In this document: piece by piece, positions 47,863 through 57,438 of the stretch
How positions within the stretch are numbered: the stretch's first letter is position 1
Layout: every line of letters begins with the position of its first letter
NCBI RefSeq assembly: GCF_016805985.1
Contig: NZ_CP017661.1
Coordinates: 3,130,419 to 3,194,418 of the forward strand
Direction of reading: 5' to 3'
Source: Microbacterium sp. JZ31
Lineage (GTDB): Bacteria > Actinomycetota > Actinomycetes > Actinomycetales > Microbacteriaceae
DNA: 64,000 nucleotides
Program-made: the position numbers and the translations under genes
Notes under the pieces: model-generated
Told to the model about the DNA's origin: nothing
Seen by the model: only the letters and a program-made list of their open reading frames with translations
The model's database searches: none

Positions 47863-48534
47863 TCAGGATCCCGACAGCAGCAGTTCGCGAAGCTGGTCGG
47901 CGTCGTCGACGACGGCCCGGGCGCCGTCCTCCTCGCCGGGAGTGCCGAAGCCCCACTTCACGAAGACCACGGGCACGCCGTGCTCCGTGGCGCCGTCGAC
48001 GTCGTGGTGGCGGTCGCCGATCAGCACGGGGTGCGTCGTGTCGACGCCCGCCGCCGTGAGCCCCTCGAGCGCCCGGCCCAGGACGTCCGCCTTGGTGTCG
48101 AGCACGTCGGCCTCGGGACGCGCGCCCACGATCGCGGTGAAGGCGTCGTCGAGGCCGTAGTGCGAGAGGATCGCCTCGACCTGGTTCTGCGGCTTGGTGC
48201 TCGCGGTCGCCTGCGGGATCCCGGCGTCGTGGACGGCACGGATCAGCTCGGGGACGCCGGGGTAGAGGGCCACGGACGAGGCATAGCCGTCTCGCGCCGC
48301 GAGTCCGCGATAGGCGGCGACGGCCTCCGTCGCCTGCTCTTCCGAGAGCAGCGCGCGCTTCTGGAACGACTCGAGCATGGGCGGCCCGATCCAGTGGCGC
48401 AGCTCGTCGGCCGCGGGCGGCGTGCGTCCCATCGAGGTGAGCACCTCGGTGATGCGCGGCAGGATCCCGGCCGACGCATCCGCCACCGTCCCGTCCACGT
48501 CCCAGATGATGCAGGACCAGGGCGATGACGTCAT
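47863..48534 (-). CDS. HAD-family phosphatase (Gph-like)
   Basis: 223 residues. Motif I IIWDVDGTVAD (Asp12, Asp14), motif II ATASTKPQNQ, motif III/IV VLIGDRHHDVDGA. Phosphoglycolate-phosphatase-like cap domain between. Dephosphorylates a small phosphate ester, perhaps 2-phosphoglycolate; the substrate is inferred from family only. Confidence 0.88.
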   Translation of the reverse strand: MTSSPWSCIIWDVDGTVADASAGILPRITEVLTSMGRTPPAADELRHWIGPPMLESFQKRALLSEEQATEAVAAYRGLAARDGYASSVALYPGVPELIRAVHDAGIPQATASTKPQNQVEAILSHYGLDDAFTAIVGARPEADVLDTKADVLGRALEGLTAAGVDTTHPVLIGDRHHDVDGATEHGVPVVFVKWGFGTPGEEDGARAVVDDADQLRELLLSGS

Positions 48535-48747
48535 GGTGATCAGCCTATCCAGCGCCGCCTGCTCGCCATGTTCGAGACCGGTGAAGCGTGGGCTCGGTCG
48601 ACCGGAGGCGCAAGCGTCGATCGCGCGCCTCGCATGCCGGCGGCCTCTTAGCGGAGGCGGCTCGGTGAGTCAACCGGGATTCCGTCAACCGTTCGGCGGC
48701 ATATCGTGCGGGATCAGAACGGGATCGATGACAGCAGGGGGGTGAGC

Positions 48748-50102
48748 ATGGATCTCGCGAACCCCGTCGTCCCTCGTCGGGCGCCGCGGGTGCTCCTGCT
48801 CGCGCTCCTGGTCGCCATCGCCTGGTGTGCGCTGAGCCTCATCCTGCCGATCTCGGGCGCGTCGGCCGCTGACGACGATCAAGACGCCGGCTTGCGCACG
48901 GGCTCGGTCGTGAAAGCCGTGGAGGGCGTCCTCTCGGAGGCGACGGACTCGGTCGGTCAGGTGGTCGCCACAGCGACGCGCGTGGTCGCCCCGGCTCCCG
49001 CGCCGGAACCGGAACCGGAACCTGCACCCGTCTCCTCGCCGCGACCCGTGCCCCCGGGCGAGCACGTGTCGACGCCGGAGAAGCACCCCGCATCCGTTCC
49101 GCCTCCCGCCCCGGCGGCGCCCGCAGCCCCCGCACCTTCTGCCCCCGCGGCACCAGCGGCACCAGCGGCACCCGCGGCTCCGGCCCCCGCGACGCCTGCG
49201 GCCGCACCGGCGCCCCCGCGGCATCCGCACGCGAGGCTGCATCCGCACCGGCAAACGCTCCGGCCGCGCTCAGAGGCGCCGCGGGAGCGCTCGCCGCGAC
49301 GGCGGAACGCGTCGACGCCGCTGCAACCGATCTCGTCGACTCCGCGGCGGCCACCGTGACCGAGGTCGCAGACGCGCGCGTCGTCTCCCGGACCACTGCG
49401 ACGGTCACCGAGCTGCTTGCTCCGCTGCCCCTGGTCGGAACGCTTCTCGACCGCACGGGCGTGCAGGACGACCTCCTCGCTCCCGTGGCCGGCGGCCTGG
49501 ACGACGTTGTCGCGGATGTCGTCGATGGGGTGCGGCTGACGGATCCCGTCCTGCCCCTTCCCCCCATCGACGTCGATGACCTCCCCGAGATCATCACGCC
49601 TCCGGGAGCCATCGCTCCTCCGGCAGTCTCCGCGCCGCCGGCTCTTGGCGTGCCTCCCGCCGTCATCGCGCCGGGCGGCAGCGCTCCCGCCGTGCCCGTC
49701 GACCGCGCACGAGCGACCGCGGCCGAGCACTCGGCGCCGGCGACCGCACGGATGCCGGATGCGGTGACCCGAGGCGGGGAGACTTCCTCCGCGTCCCAGC
49801 TTCGACTCGTCGCCACCCTCGATTCGGGCACGCTGCCGCTCTCGCCTGCGGTGCAGGCGGCCCCGTCGGGCTTCGTTCCCGAGAGCGATTCCTCATCCGG
49901 CGACGCGTACGGGAGCGGCCCCCTCGGAATGGTCCCGGGGAGCACCTCCTGCACGGGCTCGTCCGGTGGTCTCGCCGCCCCGACGGCCGTCCTCGGCTTC
50001 CCGCGGCGCACCCCCGCTCCCGGCTTCACGACCTTCCGCACGCACTCCGACGACGCCCTTCCCGGCGCGCCGGTGTTCGGCACCGACGTCTCTCCTGACT
50101 GA
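48748..50102 (+). CDS. Ala/Pro-rich secreted or membrane-anchored protein, apparent frameshift
   Basis: The start MDLANPVVPRRAPRVLLLAL has a hydrophobic signal/anchor (about 14-36). An Ala/Pro/Glu-rich region (about 75-155) follows. The frame then breaks at 49213-49217 (five C where six fit); the other frame continues with SAREAASAPANAPAALRG, TVTELLAPLPLVGTLLDRTG and a Pro-rich tail ending PVFGTDVSPD. Restored length is about 451 residues. It directly precedes the chaplin-like gene, in the same direction. No catalytic domain recognised; likely an envelope protein. Confidence 0.68.
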
Positions 50103-50189
50103 GGCCGGTCGCGCCGCGCTTCTTCGCGGCATGCGACCTGGCGCGCTCACCTGCGCGCCATGACCTCATCACACACTCAGGAGAACACC

Positions 50190-52142
50190 ATGCGTACATG
50201 CGTTTCACGAGCGCTCCTCGGAGCGTTCATCGGGGGCGGCATCGCCATCCTCGGAGCAGGCGTCGCGAACGCGGCGGACACGTCGGGGGACGACGGCCTG
50301 CTGTCCGGCACTCAGGCCGCGGTATCGGTCGTGGCACCGGTCACGGTCGGCGGCAACGCCGTCTCCGTCGTCGGAGAGTCGACGAGCGAAGGCGCGACGA
50401 CGGAGTCCGCGCCTGCACCGGCCCCGGACGTCCAGGCGTCCACGGGGGGCGACCAGGGCGCCGCTTCGGGAAGTCAGGCCATCGTCTCGGTCTCGGTGCC
50501 CGTGAATGTGTCGGGCAATGCGGTGTCGGTGATCGGCGACAGCGAGAGCACCGGCTCGTCGACCGACGGCGGCACGGCATCGGCACCGGCCGCACCGGCA
50601 CAGCAGGCACCGGCCGAGACCTCCGGCGACGACAGCCTTCTCGGCGGCACCCAGGCCGTTGCGTCCGTGACCGCGCCCGTCACGGTGTCGGGCAACGCGG
50701 TCTCGGTGATCGGGGACAGCCGCAGCGCCGACGCGAGCACCGAGAACGGGACCGGCGGGGCGGGCGGCACCGAGACCGCCGACGCCGCGACGGACGGCGA
50801 TGACAGCGTCCTGGGCGGCACCCAAGCGGTGGCCCCTGTCACCGCGCCGGTGACGGCCGGGGGCAACGCGATCTCGGTGATCGGTGACAGCGAGAGCACG
50901 GACTCGTCGACCGGCAGCGGCACCGCACCGGCGCCGTCCGCATCGGGCGAGACGTCCGGCGACGACAGCGTCCTGGGCGGCACCCAGGCGGTGGCCCCTG
51001 TCACCGCGCCCGTCACGGTGTCGGGCAACGCGGTCTCGGTGATCGGTGACGCGCTGACGGAGGGTGCGACAACCGCTTCGGGTACGTCTGGTGGTGCCGG
51101 TTCCGGTGCCACCACGGACGGTGAGGACGGCGTCCTCGGCGGTACCCAGGTTCTCGCACCCGTGACGGCGCCTGTCACGGTCGGTGGCAACGCGGTCTCG
51201 GTGATCGGTGACGCGCTGACGGAGGGTGCGACCACCGCTTCGGGTACGTCTGGTGGTGCCGGTTCCGGTGCCACCACGGGCGGTGAGGACGGCGTCCTCG
51301 GCGGTACCCAGGTGCTCGCACCCGTGACGGCGCCGGTCACGGCCGGTGGCAACGCGGTCTCGGTGATCGGTGACGCGCTGACGGATGGTGCGACAACCGC
51401 TTCGGGTACGTCTGGTGGTGCCGGTTCCGGTGCCACCACGGACGGTGAGGACGGCGTCCTCGGCGGTACCCAGGTTCTCGCACCCGTGACGGCGCCTGTC
51501 ACGGCCGGTGGCAACGCGGTCTCGGTGATCGGTGACGCGCTGAGCAGCGACGCCACGACGTCGGTGACGTCGGGTGGTGCCGATGGCGGTTTCACCACGG
51601 ACGGCGGCGACAGCGTGCTCGGCGGCATCCAGGTGCTCGCGCCCATCACGGTGCCTGTCACCGCGGGTGGCAACGCGATCTCGGTGATCGGCGACGCGAC
51701 GACGGAGGGGGCGACCACCACCGTGCCCGCCGACCCGAGCGACCCGAGCGAGCCGCAGCAGCCGACGGATCCGACCGATCCTGCTGACCCGGCCGATCCG
51801 ACGGACCCGACCGATCCCACGGTTCCGACCACTCCGACCGACCCGACCCTCCCGACGGATCCCACCGATTCGACCGGCGGTGACGAGGGACAGGGCGCGG
51901 TCGACCCGATCGGCAGCCCGATCACGGTCGGCTCCGGACCGTCGGGCGGAATGGTGCCCACGGCGGCCCTGGTGACGACGGCCTCGTCCATCGCGCAGGC
52001 TGAGGCGCAGACCGACGGCGTCGCGACGACGACTCAGCTCGCGAAGACCGGAGCCGAGGGACTGCCGTGGGGCGCGCTCGTGCTGGCTGCCCTCGCTCTC
52101 GGCCTCGGGGCTCTGCTGCGGTTCGGACGTCGCATGGCGTGA
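50190..52142 (+). CDS. Chaplin-like repeat surface protein with LAKTG sorting signal
   Basis: 650 residues from ATG 50190, behind AGGAGAA. A signal peptide cleaves after about residue 28 (VANA-AD). Nine repeats follow, each with a core such as APVTAPVTVSGNAVSVIGD, resembling the chaplin hydrophobic domain (PVxVPVxVxGNxxxVIG) but without Cys. A Asp/Pro/Thr-rich wall-spanning stretch (about 510-565) follows. The C-terminus has LAKTG (617-621), a membrane helix and Arg-rich tail. Probably anchored to the wall by a class E sortase. Repeats 5-8 are nearly identical at DNA level. Confidence 0.82.
   Translation: MRTCVSRALLGAFIGGGIAILGAGVANAADTSGDDGLLSGTQAAVSVVAPVTVGGNAVSVVGESTSEGATTESAPAPAPDVQASTGGDQGAASGSQAIVSVSVPVNVSGNAVSVIGDSESTGSSTDGGTASAPAAPAQQAPAETSGDDSLLGGTQAVASVTAPVTVSGNAVSVIGDSRSADASTENGTGGAGGTETADAATDGDDSVLGGTQAVAPVTAPVTAGGNAISVIGDSESTDSSTGSGTAPAPSASGETSGDDSVLGGTQAVAPVTAPVTVSGNAVSVIGDALTEGATTASGTSGGAGSGATTDGEDGVLGGTQVLAPVTAPVTVGGNAVSVIGDALTEGATTASGTSGGAGSGATTGGEDGVLGGTQVLAPVTAPVTAGGNAVSVIGDALTDGATTASGTSGGAGSGATTDGEDGVLGGTQVLAPVTAPVTAGGNAVSVIGDALSSDATTSVTSGGADGGFTTDGGDSVLGGIQVLAPITVPVTAGGNAISVIGDATTEGATTTVPADPSDPSEPQQPTDPTDPADPADPTDPTDPTVPTTPTDPTLPTDPTDSTGGDEGQGAVDPIGSPITVGSGPSGGMVPTAALVTTASSIAQAEAQTDGVATTTQLAKTGAEGLPWGALVLAALALGLGALLRFGRRMA
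51039..51545 (+). repeat. Near-identical 162-bp tandem repeats in the chaplin-like gene
   Basis: GTGATCGGTGACGCGCTGAC recurs at 51039, 51201 and 51363, and a shorter match at 51525, exactly 162 bases (54 codons) apart. The intervals differ at only a few bases. Recent in-frame duplication is likely. Confidence 0.9.
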
Positions 52143-52250
52143 CGCCGCGCTCGACGCACGGAACGCAGCAGCCGTCGGGTGCGGGTGGTCTCGTGGCCCC
52201 CGCACCCGACCCGGCGTGCGACCGGAGGTCGGGCGCACGGTGCGTCGGAG

Positions 52251-52946
52251 TCAGAACAGCCGGGGCGCTCCCGACTCGATGCCCTTCATCTCGTCGTAGT
52301 CGAGCGTGAGGCAGCGGATGCCCCGATCCTGCGCCAGCGTGCGGGCCTGCGGCTTGATCTCCTGCGCGGCGAAGACGCCCTGGATGCCCGTCAGCAGCGG
52401 GTCGCGTCCGAGCAGATCGAGGTAGCGCGTGAGCTGCTCGACGCCGTCGATGTCGCCGCGGCGCTTGACCTCCACCGCGATCGGGATGCCGCCCGCGTCG
52501 CGCACCAGCAGGTCGACGGGGCCGATCGCCGTGGGGTACTCGCGGCGCACGAGCTTCGCGCCCTCCGCGATCAGGTCGACCTGCTCGGCGAGCAGGCGCT
52601 GCAGATCCGACTCCACGCCGTCCTTGATCAGGCCGGGATCGATGCCGAGGTCGTGCTTGGAGTCGTGCAGCACCTCGTAGATGTGCACCGTCAGGGCGTC
52701 GCCGGACTTCTGGTGCGTCACCTTCCACAGCTCGGCGACGCCGGCCTCGGCGAGCTCCGCGTCCGGGGCGATGACGTCGAGCCGGCACGGCGGGCTCATC
52801 CAGTTCAGCGGCTTGTACGACCCGCCGTCGGAGTGCACGAGCAGGCTGCCGTCGCCCTTGTGCACGAGCAGCCGCGTGGCGAGCGGCAGATGCGCGTTGA
52901 GGCGGCCGGTGTAATCGACGGAGCAGCGGGCGATGACGAGACGCAC
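52251..52946 (-). CDS. nucS: Mismatch-specific endonuclease NucS (EndoMS)
   Basis: 231 residues. The N-terminal beta domain starts [15 protein letters not shown]. The C-terminal RecB-like nuclease domain has [20 protein letters not shown], with Asp, Glu and Lys of the catalytic core. It ends ESGAPRLF, a likely sliding-clamp-binding tail. NucS replaces MutS/MutL in actinobacteria, cutting mismatches; the clamp gene dnaN is in this window. It lies alone on the minus strand. Confidence 0.95.
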   Translation of the reverse strand: MRLVIARCSVDYTGRLNAHLPLATRLLVHKGDGSLLVHSDGGSYKPLNWMSPPCRLDVIAPDAELAEAGVAELWKVTHQKSGDALTVHIYEVLHDSKHDLGIDPGLIKDGVESDLQRLLAEQVDLIAEGAKLVRREYPTAIGPVDLLVRDAGGIPIAVEVKRRGDIDGVEQLTRYLDLLGRDPLLTGIQGVFAAQEIKPQARTLAQDRGIRCLTLDYDEMKGIESGAPRLF

Positions 52947-52955
52947 CGCATGAGC

Positions 52956-54206
52956 CTAACGGTCTCGCGACGCGGGCCCGTCCGAGTCGCCCTGACGCAG
53001 CGGCCGCGCCGCGCCCGAGGCGAGCCCCGACGCGATCGTGAGGGCGACGATCACGAACAGCGTGTTGAGCAGCCCGATCTGGTCGCTGATCACGCCGAGG
53101 ATCGGCGGACCGGCGAGGAAGGCGACGTAGCCGATCGTCGCGGCGGCGCTCACTCGCGCCGCGGCCTTGGCCGGGTCGTCGGCCGCGGCCGACATCCCCA
53201 GCGGGAAGCCGAGCGACGCTCCCACGCCCCACAGCACGGCGCCGAGCATGACGAGCGGCAGGTTCGGGGCGAGGATGAACAGCGTCAGTCCGCCCGCGGC
53301 CGACAGGGCCAGCACGCGCAGGATCACGACCCGGCCGAAGCGGTCGACGAGCGGGCCGCCGAACACGCGCACCGCGGTCATCGCGACGGAGAAGACCGTC
53401 AGTCCCGTAGCGCCGAGCGCCTCGTCGCCGCCGTGCCCCTCGACGATGCCGAGTGCGAGCCAGTCGTTCGCCGAGCCCTCCGCGAAGGCCATGCCGAGCA
53501 TGACGACGCCGATCGCGTACGTGCGCGGCTCCCGCCAGGCCGACAGAGACACCGCGACGCGCTCGCGCCATCCGGCCCCGTGCTCGGACGGATCGGGATC
53601 GACCGAGGCGCGCGAGGGCACGTTCGCGATCGCACCGATCGCGATCGCGGCGATCAGCACCGCGACGGCCGCCGTGTGGCCGAGCACGTCGACGCCGATG
53701 CCCACCGCGAGGGTGCCGAGGCCGGCGCCGATCACGGTGCCGAAGCTGAAGAAGGCGTGGAACAGTGGCAGGATCGTCTTCCCGCCGAGCTGCTCGATCG
53801 CCGTGGCCTCGACGTTCATCATCACGTCGAGACAGCCGTTGCCGAAGCCGAACAGCACCAGGCCGGCCATCACGACGGGGTAGGACGCGAGCACGTCCGT
53901 GCCGACGCCGACGAGTGCGACGCCGGCCGCGAAGGTCAGCATCATCACGAGCATGCCGCGGCGCGCCCCGAAGCGCGCCAGCACGGGCGTGGACAGGCTC
54001 AGCCCGAGGATCGACGCGACGCCGGCGGCCATCAGCAGCGCGCCGACCTGCGTGTTGTCGATGCCCAGGGCGTCCTTGATCGCGGGCACGCGCGACGCCC
54101 ACGTCGCGATGCTCAGACCGCTCGTGAGGAAGATCGCGAAGATCGCGATCTTCCAGCGCAGCGCGCGTGACGCGGACAGCTCGGTCTCGGGCGCGGTGCC
54201 CGTCAC
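52956..54206 (-). CDS. MFS transporter
   Basis: 416 residues from GTG 54206, overlapping the upstream stop. Twelve predicted membrane segments. Features: LTSGLSIATWASRVPAIKDA, LARFGARRGMLVMMLTFAAG and LVLFGFGNGCLDVMMNVEA, with GGPLVDRFGRVVILR as a second motif A-like loop. The pattern fits the family of FucP/YbjJ-like MFS permeases. Substrate unknown. Co-translated with the NagD-like gene. Confidence 0.88.
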   Translation of the reverse strand: MTGTAPETELSASRALRWKIAIFAIFLTSGLSIATWASRVPAIKDALGIDNTQVGALLMAAGVASILGLSLSTPVLARFGARRGMLVMMLTFAAGVALVGVGTDVLASYPVVMAGLVLFGFGNGCLDVMMNVEATAIEQLGGKTILPLFHAFFSFGTVIGAGLGTLAVGIGVDVLGHTAAVAVLIAAIAIGAIANVPSRASVDPDPSEHGAGWRERVAVSLSAWREPRTYAIGVVMLGMAFAEGSANDWLALGIVEGHGGDEALGATGLTVFSVAMTAVRVFGGPLVDRFGRVVILRVLALSAAGGLTLFILAPNLPLVMLGAVLWGVGASLGFPLGMSAAADDPAKAAARVSAAATIGYVAFLAGPPILGVISDQIGLLNTLFVIVALTIASGLASGAARPLRQGDSDGPASRDR

Positions 54207-55069
54207 CGCGTGCCCTCGCCCGTGCTCTCGCTCGGCGGCTCGTCGCCCTCCGGCTCGGCCGCCGGCTGACCCGGCGCCTCCTCGTCCGCCGGCCGGACCG
54301 GCTTCAGCAGGTCGGCGACCGACCCCACGACCTCGTTCGGGCGGAACGGGTAGCGCGCGATCTCGCGCTCGTCGCTGATCCCGGTCATCACCAGCACCGT
54401 GTGCAGGCCCGCCTCGATGCCGGCGACGATGTCGGTGTCCATCCGGTCGCCGATCATGCCCGTCGTCTCCGAGTGCGCGCCGATCCGGTTCAGAGCCGAG
54501 CGGAACATCATGGGGTTCGGCTTGCCGACGACGTACGGGACCCGCCCGGTGGCCTTGGTGATCAGCGCGGCGATCGCGCCCGTGGCCGGCAGCGGGCCCT
54601 CGGCGCTCGGGCCCGTGGCATCCGGGTTGGTCACGATGAAGCGCGCGCCCTTGCCGATCAGCCGGATGGCCTTGGTGATCGCCTCGAACGAGTAGTTGCG
54701 CGTCTCGCCGACGACCACGTAGTCGGGGTTCGTCTCGGTCATGATGAAGCCGGCCTCGTGCATCGCGGTCAGGATGCCGGCCTCGCCGATCACGAACGCC
54801 GACCCGCCCGGCGCCTGCGACTTCAGGAAGTCGGCGGTCGCGAGCGCGCTCGTCCAGATCCGGTCCTCGGGGACCTCGATGCCCGAGGCGCGCAGGCGCG
54901 CGCTGAGGTCGCGCGGCGTGAAGATCGAGTTGTTCGTGAGCACCAGGAACGGCGTCTCCTCGTCGCGCCACTTCGCCAGCAGCTCGGGCGCCCCCGGGAT
55001 CGGCACGTTCTCGTGCACGAGGACGCCGTCCATGTCGGTGAGCCAGCACTCGATCTCGTCACGTTGCAT
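54203..55069 (-). CDS. HAD-IIA (NagD-like) phosphatase
   Basis: 288 residues. Motif I CWLTDMDGVLVHE (Asp12, Asp14), FLVLTNNSIFTPRDL, then GKPNPMMFRSAL and MIGDRMDTDIVAGIEAGL. The C-terminal 30 residues are Pro/Glu-rich and probably disordered. NagD-family enzymes dephosphorylate nucleotides or sugar phosphates. Overlaps the following MFS gene. Confidence 0.9.
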   Translation of the reverse strand: MQRDEIECWLTDMDGVLVHENVPIPGAPELLAKWRDEETPFLVLTNNSIFTPRDLSARLRASGIEVPEDRIWTSALATADFLKSQAPGGSAFVIGEAGILTAMHEAGFIMTETNPDYVVVGETRNYSFEAITKAIRLIGKGARFIVTNPDATGPSAEGPLPATGAIAALITKATGRVPYVVGKPNPMMFRSALNRIGAHSETTGMIGDRMDTDIVAGIEAGLHTVLVMTGISDEREIARYPFRPNEVVGSVADLLKPVRPADEEAPGQPAAEPEGDEPPSESTGEGTR

Positions 55070-55216
55070 GCGGCCATCTTTTCAGGCTTGGCGGCGCGCC
55101 GTCGCGCATCCGCGCCTCCGGCGAGGAGCCGCCGGGCGAGCGCGCTTCTTCTACGAGAACGGCCGGCAACGCGGTGTCGGCCGAATGGGGGACGCCCGGG
55201 GGGCTACGGTTGCGGT

Positions 55217-56200
55217 GTGATCACGCGAGGCCCGGCCGACTGGGATCCGGGCGCGCTCCCGGATCTCTCCGGCCGCATGTACCTCGTGACCGGGGCCAAC
55301 GCGGGGCTCGGCTACTTCGCGAGCGAGAAGCTCGCCGCGGCCGGCGCACACGTCATCCTGAGCGGGCGGCACCCGAACCGGCTCGCGGCCGCACACGACG
55401 CGCTCGAGGCGCGTGTGCCGGGGGCATCGGTCGAGACGCTCCTGCTCGACGTCAGCAACCCGGGGTCGATCAGGGCCGCGGCGGCATCCGTGCGCGGCGG
55501 CCTGTTCTCGCGCTCGCGCCTGGACGGCGTGCTGCTCAACGCGGGCATCGTCCACACGCCGCGCACGCGCGAGCTCACGCGCGACGGACGCGAGCTCGTG
55601 TTCGCCACGAACGCCCTCGGGCACTTCGTCCTGGCGGCCGAGCTGCTGACCACGCTCGCGAAGTCCGCCGCCCGTCGCGAGCACAGCCGGCTCGTGTGGC
55701 TGGGCAGCGTGTCCACGCACCTCGGCATCGGCGAGCCCACCGACTTCCAGCTCGAGCGCCGCTACGAGGCCTGGCACGCGTACGTGCAGTCGAAGCTCGT
55801 CGTGCACGCGCTCGGCATCGAGGCGGACGCACGGCTGCGCGCGGCCGACGTCCCCGTCGACAGCGTCGTCGCCCACCCCGGGTACTCGATCGGCGGCCGC
55901 ACCGAGATGGTCACGGGCGTGAACGAGCCGAGCCGGTGGAAGCGATTGCGCGACGGCGTGCAGCCGTGGGCCCAGAGCAAGAAGCGCGGCGCCGATGCGC
56001 TCGTGCGCGCGCTGACGGATCCGGACGTCCGGGGCGGGGAGTACTGGGGTCCGAAGTTCTGGACGCAGGGGCGCACCGTGCGCCAGCGCCCCTCGCGCTG
56101 GGCCGCGGACAGGGACGTGCGCACCCGCGTGTGGGAGGAGTGCGAGCGTCTCACCGGCACCGAGTGGCCCTTTGCCCGCGCGGCACGCGCAGCACGCTGA
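55217..56200 (+). CDS. Short-chain dehydrogenase/reductase
   Basis: 327 residues from GTG 55217. Rossmann motif MYLVTGANAGLGYFASEKLA, then LLLDVSNPGSI, LNAGIVHTP (NNAG-like), FATNALGHF, the catalytic Ser in WLGSVST, and YVQSKLVVHAL (YxxxK-like: Tyr-Val-Gln-Ser-Lys). It resembles retinol-dehydrogenase/protochlorophyllide-reductase-like SDRs. Substrate unknown. Confidence 0.88.
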   Translation: MITRGPADWDPGALPDLSGRMYLVTGANAGLGYFASEKLAAAGAHVILSGRHPNRLAAAHDALEARVPGASVETLLLDVSNPGSIRAAAASVRGGLFSRSRLDGVLLNAGIVHTPRTRELTRDGRELVFATNALGHFVLAAELLTTLAKSAARREHSRLVWLGSVSTHLGIGEPTDFQLERRYEAWHAYVQSKLVVHALGIEADARLRAADVPVDSVVAHPGYSIGGRTEMVTGVNEPSRWKRLRDGVQPWAQSKKRGADALVRALTDPDVRGGEYWGPKFWTQGRTVRQRPSRWAADRDVRTRVWEECERLTGTEWPFARAARAAR

Positions 56201-56221
56201 TGCGGGAGGGCGAGCCGCGCC

Positions 56222-57376
56222 TCAGGAGCTGAAGGCGTGGTGGATGGCCAGCATGCCGGCGCCGATCAGGCCCGCCTGGTCGCCCGTGCGGGCGGTCATG
56301 ATCTGCAGGTTGCGCGTCGCGAGCGGCATGGCGCGCTGGTAGACGACCTCGCGCACCCCCGCGAGCAGGTGCTCTCCCGCCGCGGCCATCTGGCCGCCGA
56401 TCGAGATGACCGACGGGTTGAGGAAGCTGATGCTCGCCGCGAGCACCTCGCCGAGGTCGCGCCCGGCCTGCCGGACCGACTGGATCGCGCGCAGGTCGCC
56501 GGCGGCGACGAGCGAGACGACGTCGCGGGCCGTCGCCGCCCCGACGCCCTGCGTGCGCAGCTCCGTCGCCACCGCCGGACCCGACGCGAGCGCCTCGAGG
56601 CAGCCCTCGTTGCCGCACCGGCACAGCACGCCCGCGCCGCGGCTGACCCGCACGTGACCGATGTCGCCCGCGATGCCCTGCGCGCCGCGCTGCAGCAGAC
56701 CGCCGGAGATGATGCCCGCGCCGATGCCCGTGGCGACCTTGACGAACAGGAAGTGCTCGACGTCCTCGTCGAGCCGGCTGTGCTCGCCGAGCGCCATGAT
56801 GTTGACGTCGTTGTCGACGAGGACGGGCGCGGCGACGTGATCGTGGAACCAGCCCGGCACGTCGAAGCCGTCCCAGCCCGGCATGATCGGCGGCTTCGAC
56901 GGGCGGCCGGTCGAGAAGTGCACGGGACCGGGCAGACCGACGCCCACGGCGATGATCGCCGTCCGGTCGCGGCCGAGCTCGTCGAGCAGCGCATCGGCGA
57001 GCTCGAGCGCGAGGCTCAGGACCGGATCCGGTCCCTCCGCGACACTGAGCGGCGCGCGTCGGCGCAGCAGCACGTCGCCCACGAGGTTCGTCAGGCCCAC
57101 CTGCACATGACTCGCGCCCACGTCGATCGCGAGGGCCAGCCGGGCCTCCGGGATCAGCGCGATGCGGCGCGGAGGGCGTCCGCCGGTGGAGCGCCCGGGA
57201 TCGGACGGTCCGACCAGGCCGAGCGATGTGAGCGACTCGAGCCGCAGGTTGACGGTCGAGCGGGCGACACCGGTGGCCGCGGCCAGGTCGGACACGGTGC
57301 GCGGTCGGCCGTCGCGGAGGAGCTGAAACAGCTCGCTCGCGTCCGCGTCCCCGAGGGCCGAGCCGCTGTGGATCAT
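56222..57376 (-). CDS. ROK-family transcriptional repressor
   Basis: 384 residues from ATG 57376. The N-terminal winged HTH (about 10-70) has TVSDLAAATGVARSTVNLRL. The ROK domain has VDNDVNIMALGEH, GIGAGIISGG and the zinc site (GHVRVS, CRCGNEGCLEAL). It lies divergent from the sugar isomerase/dehydrogenase/ABC operon, with a strong inverted repeat in the 155-base gap. It probably represses that operon until its sugar effector binds. Confidence 0.94.
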   Translation of the reverse strand: MIHSGSALGDADASELFQLLRDGRPRTVSDLAAATGVARSTVNLRLESLTSLGLVGPSDPGRSTGGRPPRRIALIPEARLALAIDVGASHVQVGLTNLVGDVLLRRRAPLSVAEGPDPVLSLALELADALLDELGRDRTAIIAVGVGLPGPVHFSTGRPSKPPIMPGWDGFDVPGWFHDHVAAPVLVDNDVNIMALGEHSRLDEDVEHFLFVKVATGIGAGIISGGLLQRGAQGIAGDIGHVRVSRGAGVLCRCGNEGCLEALASGPAVATELRTQGVGAATARDVVSLVAAGDLRAIQSVRQAGRDLGEVLAASISFLNPSVISIGGQMAAAGEHLLAGVREVVYQRAMPLATRNLQIMTARTGDQAGLIGAGMLAIHHAFSS

Positions 57377-57410
57377 GGCTGAAGTTAAGCAGAAAGCCGA
57401 GGTGCTCAAG

Positions 57411-57435
57411 AAGTTCGTCGCGGATCGTCGAACTT
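57411..57435. promoter_or_regulatory. ROK operator
   Basis: Perfect inverted repeat AAGTTCG (57411-57417) and CGAACTT (57429-57435) with an 11-base spacer. It ends three bases before the -35 box of the sugar operon. A further half-site AAGTT lies at 57382. Confidence 0.75.
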
Positions 57436-57438
57436 TCG

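Noticed and set aside
51039..51545. Regular repeats considered as a CRISPR array
   Set aside because: The 162-bp units are in frame inside a coding sequence, the intervals are not unique spacers, and no cas gene is near.
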